Of a stretch of DNA of 6,564 bases, positions 1 through 4,808 are shown in pieces. The first letter of the stretch is position 1. Each line of letters begins with the position of its first letter. A model generated the notes under the pieces. It saw nothing but the letters and a program-made list of their open reading frames with translations. It ran no database searches and had not been told where the DNA came from. Position numbers and translations under genes: made by a program. Origin of the DNA: Candidatus Woesearchaeota archaeon (GTDB lineage: Archaea > Nanobdellota > Nanobdellia > SCGC-AAA011-G17 > JACPNG01); NCBI GenBank assembly GCA_016185555.1, contig JACPNI010000024.1, positions 1 through 6,564 on the forward strand, given 5' to 3'.

Positions 1-328
1 CCCTTAGGGCTAGGGTCCTTATCTCAGTACCCTTCTCGGGGCTAGGACTCTCATCCCCCCTACTGATCATAGGTTTGGTGAGCCGTTACCTCACCAACAG
101 CCTAATCAGCCGCCGACTCATCTTATGGCCTTGCGTTTCAGAGAAAGTGCATTCCAGCCTCAATCTCCTATCCGGGTTTAGCCTCAGTTTCCCAAGGTTA
201 TCCCAGACTGTAAGGTAGATTATCGACGTGTTACTGAGCCTGACGCCAGTGTCTCTTACGAGACCCTATGACTTGCATGGTTTGATCGAATCCCAATAGC
301 AGCAATCTCCCGCAGGATCAACGGGAAC
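1..328 (-). rRNA. 16S ribosomal RNA, 5' portion (partial)
   Basis: The reverse complement begins TTCCCGTTGATCCTGCGGGAG, with the T of TTCCC at 327, matching the archaeal 16S 5' end. Further in are the conserved blocks GGCTCAGTAACACGT, AACGGCTCACCAA and GAGATAAGGACCCTAGCCC. The segment covers roughly the first 330 nt (5' domain, V1-V2) of small-subunit rRNA; the rest lies beyond the left edge. The archaeal form of these blocks and the absence of the bacterial AGAGTTTGATC start indicate Archaea. The exact mature 5' end (about 327-330) is inferred by homology. Base composition is clearly more GC-rich than the flanking genes, as expected for rRNA. The 5' helix differs from the usual archaeal sequence at two paired positions (see findings). 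Whether 23S follows downstream cannot be seen. Confidence 0.97.
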
Positions 329-416
329 TATTTGACCGCAATTATTTTGAGACTAAAACTCGTATGGTTCTCTCTACCAATTGCTTTTACTCATACATCA
401 TACTTAATTCATTTGA

Positions 417-458
417 TTAAGCATTCACTTTTATTATATGTCGGATTTCCTCCAACAT
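417..458 (-). CDS. Possible 13-codon mini-ORF in the rRNA leader
   Basis: On the minus strand AAAGGAG (471-465) stands 6 nt before an ATG at 458, followed by 13 codons, MLEEIRHIIKVNA, and a TAA stop. The Shine-Dalgarno match and spacing are good, but the ORF is very short and lies inside a predicted rRNA leader, where translation is not expected. It may be a chance match, because purine-rich GGAG runs also occur in rRNA spacers. It is listed because the putative ribosome-binding site and start codon fall in two predicted stems. No homology is claimed. Confidence 0.15.
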   Translation of the reverse strand: MLEEIRHIIKVNA

Positions 459-460
459 AT
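436..460 (-). repeat. Hairpin in the rRNA leader
   Basis: ATATGTCGGA (436-445) and TCCAACATAT (451-460) form a 10-bp stem around a 5-nt loop. In the minus-strand RNA one of the pairs is a G-U. An adjacent TCCTTT/AAAGGA inverted repeat (466-471 with 474-479) could form a second small stem upstream in the RNA. Both stems involve the ribosome-binding site or start of the mini-ORF at 417-458. Possible roles include rRNA processing or early folding. Confidence 0.5.
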
Positions 461-496
461 TGATCTCCTTTAAAAAGGAAAATAAGAAATGATAGA

Positions 497-539
497 TATG
501 AAAAGATAACATCAAAAAGATATTTTATCTTTTCTCATA
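497..539 (-). repeat. Competing hairpins at the start of the rRNA leader
   Basis: On the plus strand AAAAGATA occurs at 501-508 and 515-522, and its complement TATCTTTT at 526-533. In the minus-strand RNA the first element (533-526) can pair either with the adjacent one (522-515), leaving a 3-nt AAA loop, or with the distal one (508-501). The distal pairing can be extended by a 4-bp stem, 536-539 with 497-500, beyond a 2-nt bulge. The two folds exclude each other. The element lies within about 5-50 nt of the predicted rRNA start. As DNA it could instead be a repeated protein-binding site. The repeats are directly visible; any function is inference. Confidence 0.5.
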
Positions 540-564
540 GCAATGTAATTTAGGCCTATAGCTT

Positions 565-580
565 GTTTATAAAGGTTTCT
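565..580 (-). promoter_or_regulatory. rRNA promoter (BRE + TATA box)
   Basis: The minus strand reads AGAAACCTTTATAAAC, a purine-rich BRE directly followed by a near-consensus archaeal TATA box (TTTATAAA, 566-573). Initiation about 26 nt downstream would be near 544, giving a leader of about 215 nt before mature 16S. It is one of the strongest-looking promoter matches in the window, in keeping with an rRNA gene. Confidence 0.7.
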
Positions 581-610
581 AAATCTTTATAATTTTAAAT
601 GTTCTTGCAA

Positions 611-620
611 AATATTTAAA
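611..620 (+). promoter_or_regulatory. TATA box for the signal peptidase gene
   Basis: The AT-rich element AATATTTAAA is centred about 30 nt before the ATG at 646 and about 24 nt before an in-frame GTG at 640. Predicted initiation near 642 gives a leaderless or almost leaderless mRNA. It is divergent from the rRNA promoter, with about 40 bp between the two TATA elements. No Shine-Dalgarno site precedes either start codon. Confidence 0.45.
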
Positions 621-645
621 AAACTGTTAATCAAATCTTGTGCAA

Positions 646-1152
646 ATGAAAAAGGAGGTTATATTGATTGTAGTAGTTTTTATTATTGGATTCTCTTCTA
701 GTTTTGTTTTTATTTATCTTAATGCATATATTAAATATTCTGGCAAGGAAGCACCTAGTTCTATTACCGGGTTTGCTTCTTTTTTAAGTGATAAAAGTAC
801 ACCAAGTGATAGGATTAAAGAGTCTCAGATCAATGTTTATGATAATAGGGTTGTAATTGTTCTAGATAATGCAACAATGTCTTCTTATGCAGATACACGA
901 TCTATGGAGCCATTAATAAATTCCTATTCAAATGGCATAGAAACAATTCCAAAATCAGAAAATGATCTTAAAGTCGGTGATATTGTTGTTTATGAAAATG
1001 AACAAGGGCTTATTGTGCATAGGGTTATTTATATTGGTGAAGACAGGCAGGGGAAATATTTTTTAGTTAAAGGGGATAATAATAAATTTCCTGACGAATA
1101 TAAGATAAGATTTGCAGAAATCAAATATGTGCTTATTGGGATATTATACTGA
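646..1152 (+). CDS. Type I signal peptidase, archaeal/ER type (S26 family)
   Basis: This membrane-anchored serine protease cleaves signal peptides from exported proteins on the outer face of the membrane. The 168-aa product starts MKKEV, followed by one hydrophobic anchor (about residues 4-28) with no second membrane segment. Family boxes are in order: SMEP (86-89) with the nucleophilic Ser86; KVGDIVVYE (about 109-117); VHRV (124-127), in which His125 replaces the bacterial Lys as in archaeal and ER enzymes; and KGDNN (142-146) with Asp144 and then Asp150. The protein ends right after the YVLIG strand, so it lacks the C-terminal membrane helix found in many relatives. ATG at 646 is preferred over GTG at 640 because it keeps the basic N-terminus. 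A strong AAGGAGG lies inside the gene at 652-658, 5 nt before an in-frame TTG (664), so a start there is possible but would remove the positive charges. The next gene, purB, has its own TATA box. Confidence 0.9.
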   Translation: MKKEVILIVVVFIIGFSSSFVFIYLNAYIKYSGKEAPSSITGFASFLSDKSTPSDRIKESQINVYDNRVVIVLDNATMSSYADTRSMEPLINSYSNGIETIPKSENDLKVGDIVVYENEQGLIVHRVIYIGEDRQGKYFLVKGDNNKFPDEYKIRFAEIKYVLIGILY

Positions 1153-1162
1153 ACACAAATCT

Positions 1163-1170
1163 ATTTATAT
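1163..1170 (+). promoter_or_regulatory. TATA box for purB
   Basis: ATTTATAT lies in the 39-nt gap after the signal peptidase stop, with its centre about 26 nt before the purB ATG at 1192. This predicts a leaderless purB transcript. No Shine-Dalgarno sequence lies between it and the ATG, which agrees with leaderless translation. Confidence 0.6.
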
Positions 1171-1191
1171 CAAAAAACCACCTGTTGTTTT

Positions 1192-2559
1192 ATGCATGAG
1201 CTCAGAACTGTAAGCCCTATAGATGGAAGATATTTTCATATAACAAAGGAGCTTGCAGAAATTTTTAGTGAGGGTGGGTTGATTAAGTATAGGCTGTTTG
1301 TCGAACTTGAATACTTTATAGCTCTTTCTGAAAATCAAAATGTCCAAATTAGAAAATTTTCTGATGAAGAGAAAAAGATTATTAGAGGATTATGCAACCT
1401 TTCAGTTGAGAATTTTAAAACTATTAAGAATATTGAGAAAAGAACAGACCATGATGTTAAAGCTATAGAGTATTTTATAAGAGAAAAATTAAAAGATACT
1501 TCTTTAAAAGATTCTCTTGAGTGGGTACATTTTGCATTAACATCCGAGGATACAAATAATTTAGCTTACGGCTTGATGCTGAGTGATGGGTTGGCTGAAA
1601 TAATAGTTCCAAAGCTAGAAGAGGTTTTTAGCCTTATAGAAAAGTTTTCACAAGATTACAAAGAAGTTCCAATGCTTGCAAGAACACACGGACAACCAGC
1701 TTCTCCTACAACTTTCGGGAAAGAATTTAAGGTCTTTTCATCACGTTTAGGAAATCAGGTTAATAAACTGAAAAATTTTGAAATATCTGTAAAACTGAAT
1801 GGTGCAACTGGAAATTATAATGCGCATTATGTTGCTTACCCAAATATTGATTGGCTAGGTTTCACTAATAAATTTGTTGAGAAATTGAACGAAAATAGGA
1901 ATATAAGGCTAAAACCCAACTTGATTACAACCCAAATAGAGCCTGGGGATAGCTATGCTGAGCTCTTTGACATTTTAAGAAGGTTAAACATAATTTTAAT
2001 TGATTTTAACCAGGATATCTGGCGTTATATAAGCGATGGGTGGATAAGATTAAGAGCAAAAGAATCTGAAGTTGGATCTTCCACAATGCCGCATAAGATT
2101 AATCCGATAGATTTTGAGAACAGCGAAGGCAATCTTGGTTTGGCAAATGCTTTATTTACATATTTTTCAACAAAACTGCCTGTATCAAGACTCCAGAGGG
2201 ATCTTTCAGATTCTACTGTTAGAAGAAACTTTGGGGTGGCCCTATCTTATAGTTTAATAGCATATGAATCAATATTAAAAGGACTGGGCAAAATAGATTT
2301 AGATTCTGATAAAGTAATATTGGAATTGGAGAATCACCCGGAAGTCATTTCTGAGGCGATACAAATAATACTAAGGCGCGAAGGGTTTAATAATCCTTAT
2401 GAAAAATTAAAAGAAATAACTCGTGGAAGAAAACTTAAATTAGAGGATTTTACACTTTTTATTAATAGCTTGGATGTTCCTGATAGAATTAAAGAGGAAT
2501 TGAAATCAATAAAACCAAGTAACTATCTCGGTATTGCTAAAATTTTAGTAGATATATAA
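1192..2559 (+). CDS. purB: Adenylosuccinate lyase
   Basis: This cytoplasmic fumarase/aspartase-superfamily enzyme splits adenylosuccinate into AMP and fumarate, the last step from IMP to AMP, and can do the same with SAICAR in de novo purine synthesis. At 455 aa it is close in length to E. coli PurB (456 aa) and begins with the similar VSPIDGRY (7-14) and IFSEGGL (24-30). Conserved regions in order are KRTDHDVKA with His87 (83-91), TSEDTNN (117-123), ARTHGQPASP with the catalytic-region His166 (163-172), and the superfamily signature GSSTMPHKINP (295-305), whose loop carries the serine that acts in catalysis. All key motifs are intact. It is predicted to be transcribed alone from its own TATA box. 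Its last 23 bp overlap the convergent membrane protease gene. No other purine gene is in the window, so whether it serves salvage/interconversion or de novo synthesis cannot be decided here. Confidence 0.97.
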   Translation: MHELRTVSPIDGRYFHITKELAEIFSEGGLIKYRLFVELEYFIALSENQNVQIRKFSDEEKKIIRGLCNLSVENFKTIKNIEKRTDHDVKAIEYFIREKLKDTSLKDSLEWVHFALTSEDTNNLAYGLMLSDGLAEIIVPKLEEVFSLIEKFSQDYKEVPMLARTHGQPASPTTFGKEFKVFSSRLGNQVNKLKNFEISVKLNGATGNYNAHYVAYPNIDWLGFTNKFVEKLNENRNIRLKPNLITTQIEPGDSYAELFDILRRLNIILIDFNQDIWRYISDGWIRLRAKESEVGSSTMPHKINPIDFENSEGNLGLANALFTYFSTKLPVSRLQRDLSDSTVRRNFGVALSYSLIAYESILKGLGKIDLDSDKVILELENHPEVISEAIQIILRREGFNNPYEKLKEITRGRKLKLEDFTLFINSLDVPDRIKEELKSIKPSNYLGIAKILVDI

Positions 2560-3322
2560 ATGCCAGGCCGGTAAAACACCCTATGCTTATGAACGGCATT
2601 GCAGGATAAAATTTCTTTTTTTTGGCAAGATAAAACAATACAAACAAGCTTAGACTGGTGAATAATGGAACAATAAACGCTATGTTTCCAAGCTTGTTAA
2701 GTACAACCCCGCTGAAAAGAAGGGGGAACCCAATATCGCCGCCGCCCAACATTGCTGTTTCTTTGCCATATGGGATAAATAGTCCGGCAAAGGTTTTTAC
2801 TTTTGACTGGAATTTTGCAAGCTGGATCATATGCTTTGTTCTCCATACTGCTATGTAATCATATATGGATATTAAGATAAGCAGCACTATTGCTGAGAAT
2901 AAATTAACTAATGGCACAAATAATGCAGCCAGTGCACCATAAATAAAAAGTTCTGTAAGGTTATGCACTATTACATTGTTCTTAAATACCTTATAAAATC
3001 CAAGTATTATTGCTATTAAAAAAGCCAGTGTTTGGTTTATAAAAGAAGCAAGTGATATGGATAATGTGAAGATTACACTTATCAAGAACCAAATCTGCCA
3101 TAACAATATAGCATTAAGCCTGATGAGAATTAAGGCTAAAATTGTTGCCAGGAGTATAAAAGAAAATATTGGGATATAGGAAGTTGAAGGTTCAAGCTTA
3201 GGTCTTTCTATGTTATAAGGAAGTTCTTTCTTGAGATAGTTTTTTGTAACAAAAAGACCAATGTATTGTGCAGTTAAAAATAGAAGAACAATCAGCAAAG
3301 TAATGCTTAGTTTATGCTTCAT
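2537..3322 (-). CDS. Presenilin/signal peptide peptidase-like intramembrane aspartyl protease
   Basis: This 261-aa polytopic membrane protein has about nine hydrophobic segments, as in the archaeal presenilin/SPP family (A22). The three family hallmarks are present in order: YD in ISIYDYIAVW (catalytic Asp155), GxGD in LGGGDIGFP (catalytic Asp196), and PAMP (240-243), a variant of the C-terminal PAL motif that shapes the active site. Such enzymes cut substrates within the membrane; in eukaryotes SPP removes signal-peptide remnants. Substrates here are unknown. The ATG at 3322 is supported by a TATA-like element about 28 nt upstream, predicting a near-leaderless mRNA. The gene is 37 nt downstream of the small unknown gene on the same strand and overlaps purB tail to tail. 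A second signal-peptide enzyme, type I signal peptidase, lies about 1.4 kb away. Confidence 0.88.
   Translation of the reverse strand: MKHKLSITLLIVLLFLTAQYIGLFVTKNYLKKELPYNIERPKLEPSTSYIPIFSFILLATILALILIRLNAILLWQIWFLISVIFTLSISLASFINQTLAFLIAIILGFYKVFKNNVIVHNLTELFIYGALAALFVPLVNLFSAIVLLILISIYDYIAVWRTKHMIQLAKFQSKVKTFAGLFIPYGKETAMLGGGDIGFPLLFSGVVLNKLGNIAFIVPLFTSLSLFVLFYLAKKKKFYPAMPFISIGCFTGLAFIYLLKF
2612..2623 (+). terminator. Possible T-rich terminator for purB
   Basis: TTTCTTTTTTTT starts about 50 nt after the purB stop. Archaeal polymerases commonly terminate at T-runs in the nontemplate strand. It lies inside the convergent protease gene, where it corresponds to the AKKKK codons, so the T-run may reflect lysine codons only. 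Confidence 0.3.
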
Positions 3323-3346
3323 TAATTATATCTATGTTAATCTGGG

Positions 3347-3356
3347 TTTATATTTA
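3347..3356 (-). promoter_or_regulatory. TATA box for the presenilin-like protease gene
   Basis: The minus strand reads TAAATATAAA here, in the 37-nt gap after the upstream gene's stop. Its centre is about 28 nt before the ATG at 3322, so the protease could be transcribed independently with almost no leader. Confidence 0.5.
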
Positions 3357-3359
3357 TTT

Positions 3360-3845
3360 TCATGTATAAACGACTTCTAAGTTATGATTGGTGTTACTTA
3401 TTTCTTCTTTCCACAACTGGAGGAAGTTCCTATTTCTTTTTACAATAACTCCTTTTAAACTGCCGATTGTTTTTTTAATGCCGTTAATATCCCAGCCGGC
3501 ATATAAAGCTCTATTTTCAAGTTCTTCTTTTTTATAACCGAGTTCAGCTTCTCTTTTGAAGTAGCATTTAAGCTCTTCTATGTTATTGCATTTTTTCTTT
3601 GCAAATATCTTATCGATTATTTTCTTTCTTCTTTCTTCCAGGTTATCGAGTACTTTATTATACTCTTCCAATAGTAATCTAATGTTTGTCACATAGATCC
3701 CATGCAGTGCAAGTGATTCAATTATTTCATAAAAGTCTAAGGGTCTGGTTATATCTATGTAAAGCCCTAGGTATTCTAGAGCAATAGCTAATTCTTCTCT
3801 GGTACTAAATCTACTTTTATCTACTAGCACAACCAATTTCTTCAC
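3360..3845 (-). CDS. Unrecognised helical protein with a C-terminal GW-type helical motif
   Basis: I do not recognise this protein (161 aa from GTG). It begins with a hydrophobic strand, KKLVVLVD, and then appears mostly helical and charged, with a likely coiled coil at about 55-85 (LLLEEYNKVLDNLEERRKKI). Residues about 92-130 contain LGYKKEELENRALYAGWDI followed by an I-x6-L pattern. This resembles the short helical pairs (GYxxxxIxxxLxxxGWxxxxI) often seen in small archaeal and candidate-phylum bacterial proteins; that is a pattern resemblance, not a family assignment. There is no clear membrane segment, so it is probably cytoplasmic. The GTG start is uncertain: GGGGGTG overlaps it and would be well placed for the in-frame TTG three codons downstream (3836), giving 158 aa. 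It lies 37 nt upstream of the presenilin-like protease on the same strand, a weak hint of shared transcription. Confidence 0.7.
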   Translation of the reverse strand: MKKLVVLVDKSRFSTREELAIALEYLGLYIDITRPLDFYEIIESLALHGIYVTNIRLLLEEYNKVLDNLEERRKKIIDKIFAKKKCNNIEELKCYFKREAELGYKKEELENRALYAGWDINGIKKTIGSLKGVIVKRNRNFLQLWKEEISNTNHNLEVVYT

Positions 3846-3849
3846 CCCC
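3843..3849 (-). promoter_or_regulatory. Shine-Dalgarno-like GGGGGTG overlapping the annotated GTG start
   Basis: GGGGGTG can pair with the CACCUCC end of 16S rRNA with one G-U pair. It includes the GTG at 3845 itself, which is too close to serve that codon, but stands 6 nt before an in-frame TTG (3836-3834). TATA-like elements farther upstream at 3865-3872 and 3858-3863 would place initiation near 3842 or 3834, so either a leaderless GTG start or a start at TTG is possible. Confidence 0.35.
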
Positions 3850-3907
3850 TAAGTAAATTATATGTTTTAAAAAAATTGAAAATAAAAAAATAATATTAAA
3901 AGTAAAT

Positions 3908-3946
3908 GGTAGATAAAGTATGCACTTTTTTGTACTATATCTATCC
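3908..3946. repeat. Long imperfect inverted repeat
   Basis: GGTAGATAAAGTA (3908-3920) pairs with TACTATATCTATCC (3933-3946): 12 base pairs, one A-A mismatch and one bulged T around a 12-nt loop containing six Ts. It lies about 35-70 bp upstream of the TATA-like elements of the minus-strand gene and upstream of the plus-strand TATA at 3967. It could be an operator or a structured RNA; as a terminator it is less natural because no gene ends beside it. Confidence 0.5.
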
Positions 3947-3966
3947 TATTTAATAGTATGAATTAA

Positions 3967-3976
3967 TTATATAAAG
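3967..3976 (+). promoter_or_regulatory. Orphan TATA box
   Basis: TTATATAAAG is a close match to an archaeal TATA box. Initiation would be expected near 3996-3999, inside the 54-aa ORF and without a start codon at that point. It could drive a short noncoding RNA, a transcript using the later ATGs at 4026 or 4055, or a long leader for the 4202 gene. Confidence 0.35.
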
Positions 3977-3985
3977 ATTTTCTTG

Positions 3986-4150
3986 ATGTTACTATTTAAT
4001 TGTTACATAAGTTCACTAAAGAATCATGGCTTTTTCTTATGTTTTGAATCTTTCATGAATGCTTGTGGATTGATTTTTAATGCAATTCTTAGGGAAAAAT
4101 CTCAAAGTTTGAGTTTTGAGGATCTTTTAGAGGTAAAAATAGTATCTTAA
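3986..4150 (+). pseudogene. Possible small ORF or decayed partial copy of the next gene's 5' end
   Basis: ATG at 3986 opens 54 codons ending in TAA at 4148-4150; a later in-frame ATG at 4055 would give 31 aa. No ribosome-binding site is clear, and the TATA box at 3967-3976 is too close for a leaderless start at 3986. Residues 32-46, NAILREKSQSLSFED, align without gaps to residues 5-19 of the 4202 gene product, NALQLRKDLPFSFED (7 of 15 identical). The underlying DNA matches at about 30 of 45 positions by eye, including an identical 12-mer in the same codon frame. Allowing one codon gap, the preceding Gly-Leu also matches. After SFED the two diverge and this one stops. It may be a relic of a partial duplication, a small related protein, or chance. 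Confidence 0.3.
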
Positions 4151-4170
4151 GAGTAGTAAATAACCAAAAG

Positions 4171-4180
4171 GTTTATAAAG
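4171..4180 (+). promoter_or_regulatory. TATA box for the 4202 gene
   Basis: GTTTATAAAG, preceded by the A-rich CCAAAA, is a strong archaeal BRE/TATA match. The centre is about 26 nt before the ATG at 4202, predicting a leaderless transcript, and no Shine-Dalgarno site is present. Confidence 0.65.
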
Positions 4181-4201
4181 ATAAAGAAAACAAAATTTGA
4201 T

Positions 4202-4675
4202 ATGGGATTATATAATGCACTTCAATTAAGAAAAGATCTTCCTTTTAGTTTTGAGGATGATGGTTATGAATTAACTCCGGAAATGAGAACAAAATATTCA
4301 AAATCAATTATTGGAGTTAAAAATGGCCAAATGAGAAGAATAGATGAATGCTTCTGTAAAAATGGAAGTATTTTTGATGTTACAGGTACAAAACTTACTT
4401 GGGGTAATATTGCACCAAAAGATGTAACTCAAATGCTGGGAGTTTATTATATCCTTTCTGAATATAAGTCTTTTTGGAAACTTGATGAAGAAGCTGTTAA
4501 AGGTTGGAATTCTAGAAGTGAAGATCCCAATTCAAGGTCTCCGTTCAGGGATTTATTACCAAATTTTGAACCAGTTGTTTTTGATCCAAAATATGTAAAA
4601 AGAAATGCTATCGCAAGAATTGTTGATGGAGAGATACAAACAAGTGAAGAATTGATTTCTGCACACTATCAATAA
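4202..4675 (+). CDS. Unrecognised soluble protein, 157 aa
   Basis: I do not recognise this family. The product has no signal peptide, membrane segment or obvious repeat. It contains a Cys pair close together (Cys50 and Cys52 in DECFCKNG), a short strand-rich stretch, GSIFDVTGTKLTWGNI (55-70), and a charged segment around KGWNSRSEDPNSRSPFRDL (100-118). It ends with HYQ. Nothing visible points to a catalytic centre; two cysteines alone do not make a metal site. The ATG start is well supported by the TATA box about 26 nt upstream. It is followed by a T-run (4708-4713) and then by the KaiC-like gene with its own TATA element, so it is probably a single-gene unit. Its N-terminal region resembles the small ORF just upstream. 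It reads as a real gene: an uninterrupted frame, codon use like its neighbours, and a good promoter. Confidence 0.75.
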   Translation: MGLYNALQLRKDLPFSFEDDGYELTPEMRTKYSKSIIGVKNGQMRRIDECFCKNGSIFDVTGTKLTWGNIAPKDVTQMLGVYYILSEYKSFWKLDEEAVKGWNSRSEDPNSRSPFRDLLPNFEPVVFDPKYVKRNAIARIVDGEIQTSEELISAHYQ

Positions 4676-4778
4676 GGCGCTAACCTCTTTTATTATTCCT
4701 GCAAATATTTTTTGGATATTGTTTAGCCCAGACCTTAAATTGCAACTAACATAGTTTAAAAACTGCAGAATATAAAAG

Positions 4779-4788
4779 TTTAAAAAAG
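4779..4788 (+). promoter_or_regulatory. TATA box for the KaiC-like gene
   Basis: TTTAAAAAAG is centred about 26 nt before the ATG at 4809, predicting a leaderless mRNA. A second candidate, TATAAAAG at 4771-4778, would start transcription about 9 nt farther upstream. The rest of the 133-nt gap from 4676 contains only AT-rich sequence with a T6 run at 4708-4713, a possible terminator for the previous gene. Confidence 0.5.
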
Positions 4789-4808
4789 ACCAGTGCCTGT
4801 TAAAAGAT

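Larger units (their letters stand above)
329..544 (-). other. 16S rRNA 5' leader (external transcribed spacer)
   Basis: This stretch lies between the predicted rRNA transcription start (about 544) and the mature 16S 5' end. It carries several possible RNA stems. Two competing 8-bp stems lie at 497-539. A 10-bp stem lies at 436-460. A 6-bp GCAATT/AATTGC pairing joins 379-384 and 338-343, just before 16S, and encloses a small GGT/ACC hairpin. Archaeal 16S leaders normally pair with the 16S trailer to form a processing stem; the trailer is outside the window, so that pairing cannot be checked. No convincing protein gene is present apart from a 13-codon mini-ORF. The extent depends on a promoter prediction. 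Confidence 0.6.
3846..4201. other. Divergent intergenic region, 356 nt
   Basis: This AT-rich gap separates the minus-strand unknown gene from the plus-strand unknown gene. It holds possible TATA elements for the minus gene (3858-3872), a long imperfect hairpin (3908-3946), a plus-strand TATA-like TTATATAAAG (3967-3976) that has no leaderless ORF at the expected distance, a possible 54-aa ORF (3986-4150) and the promoter of the 4202 gene. No tRNA or recognisable RNA family was seen. Confidence 0.6.

Noticed and set aside
362..403. GTATG (362-366) with two CATAC copies (392-396, 399-403) as another alternative hairpin in the rRNA leader
   Set aside because: Only 5 bp, with long loops; too weak in AT-rich DNA to list as a separate element.
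1165..1347. 60-aa minus-strand ORF over the 5' end of purB
   Set aside because: It lies opposite conserved purB codons, has no promoter or ribosome-binding site and no protein-like features; it is a shadow.
2658..2858. 66-aa plus-strand ORF inside the presenilin-like gene
   Set aside because: It is antisense to the GxGD and YD catalytic region of a clear gene; the open frame reflects codon bias.
4026..4058. 10-codon ORF (ATG GCT...TGA) in the 3846-4201 gap
   Set aside because: Too short, no ribosome-binding site, and about 27 nt past the start expected from the orphan TATA box.
3846..4201. tRNA or C/D-box guide RNA in the gap
   Set aside because: No tRNA-like cloverleaf or T-arm GTTCRA motif, and no paired C (RUGAUGA) and D (CUGA) boxes at suitable spacing.
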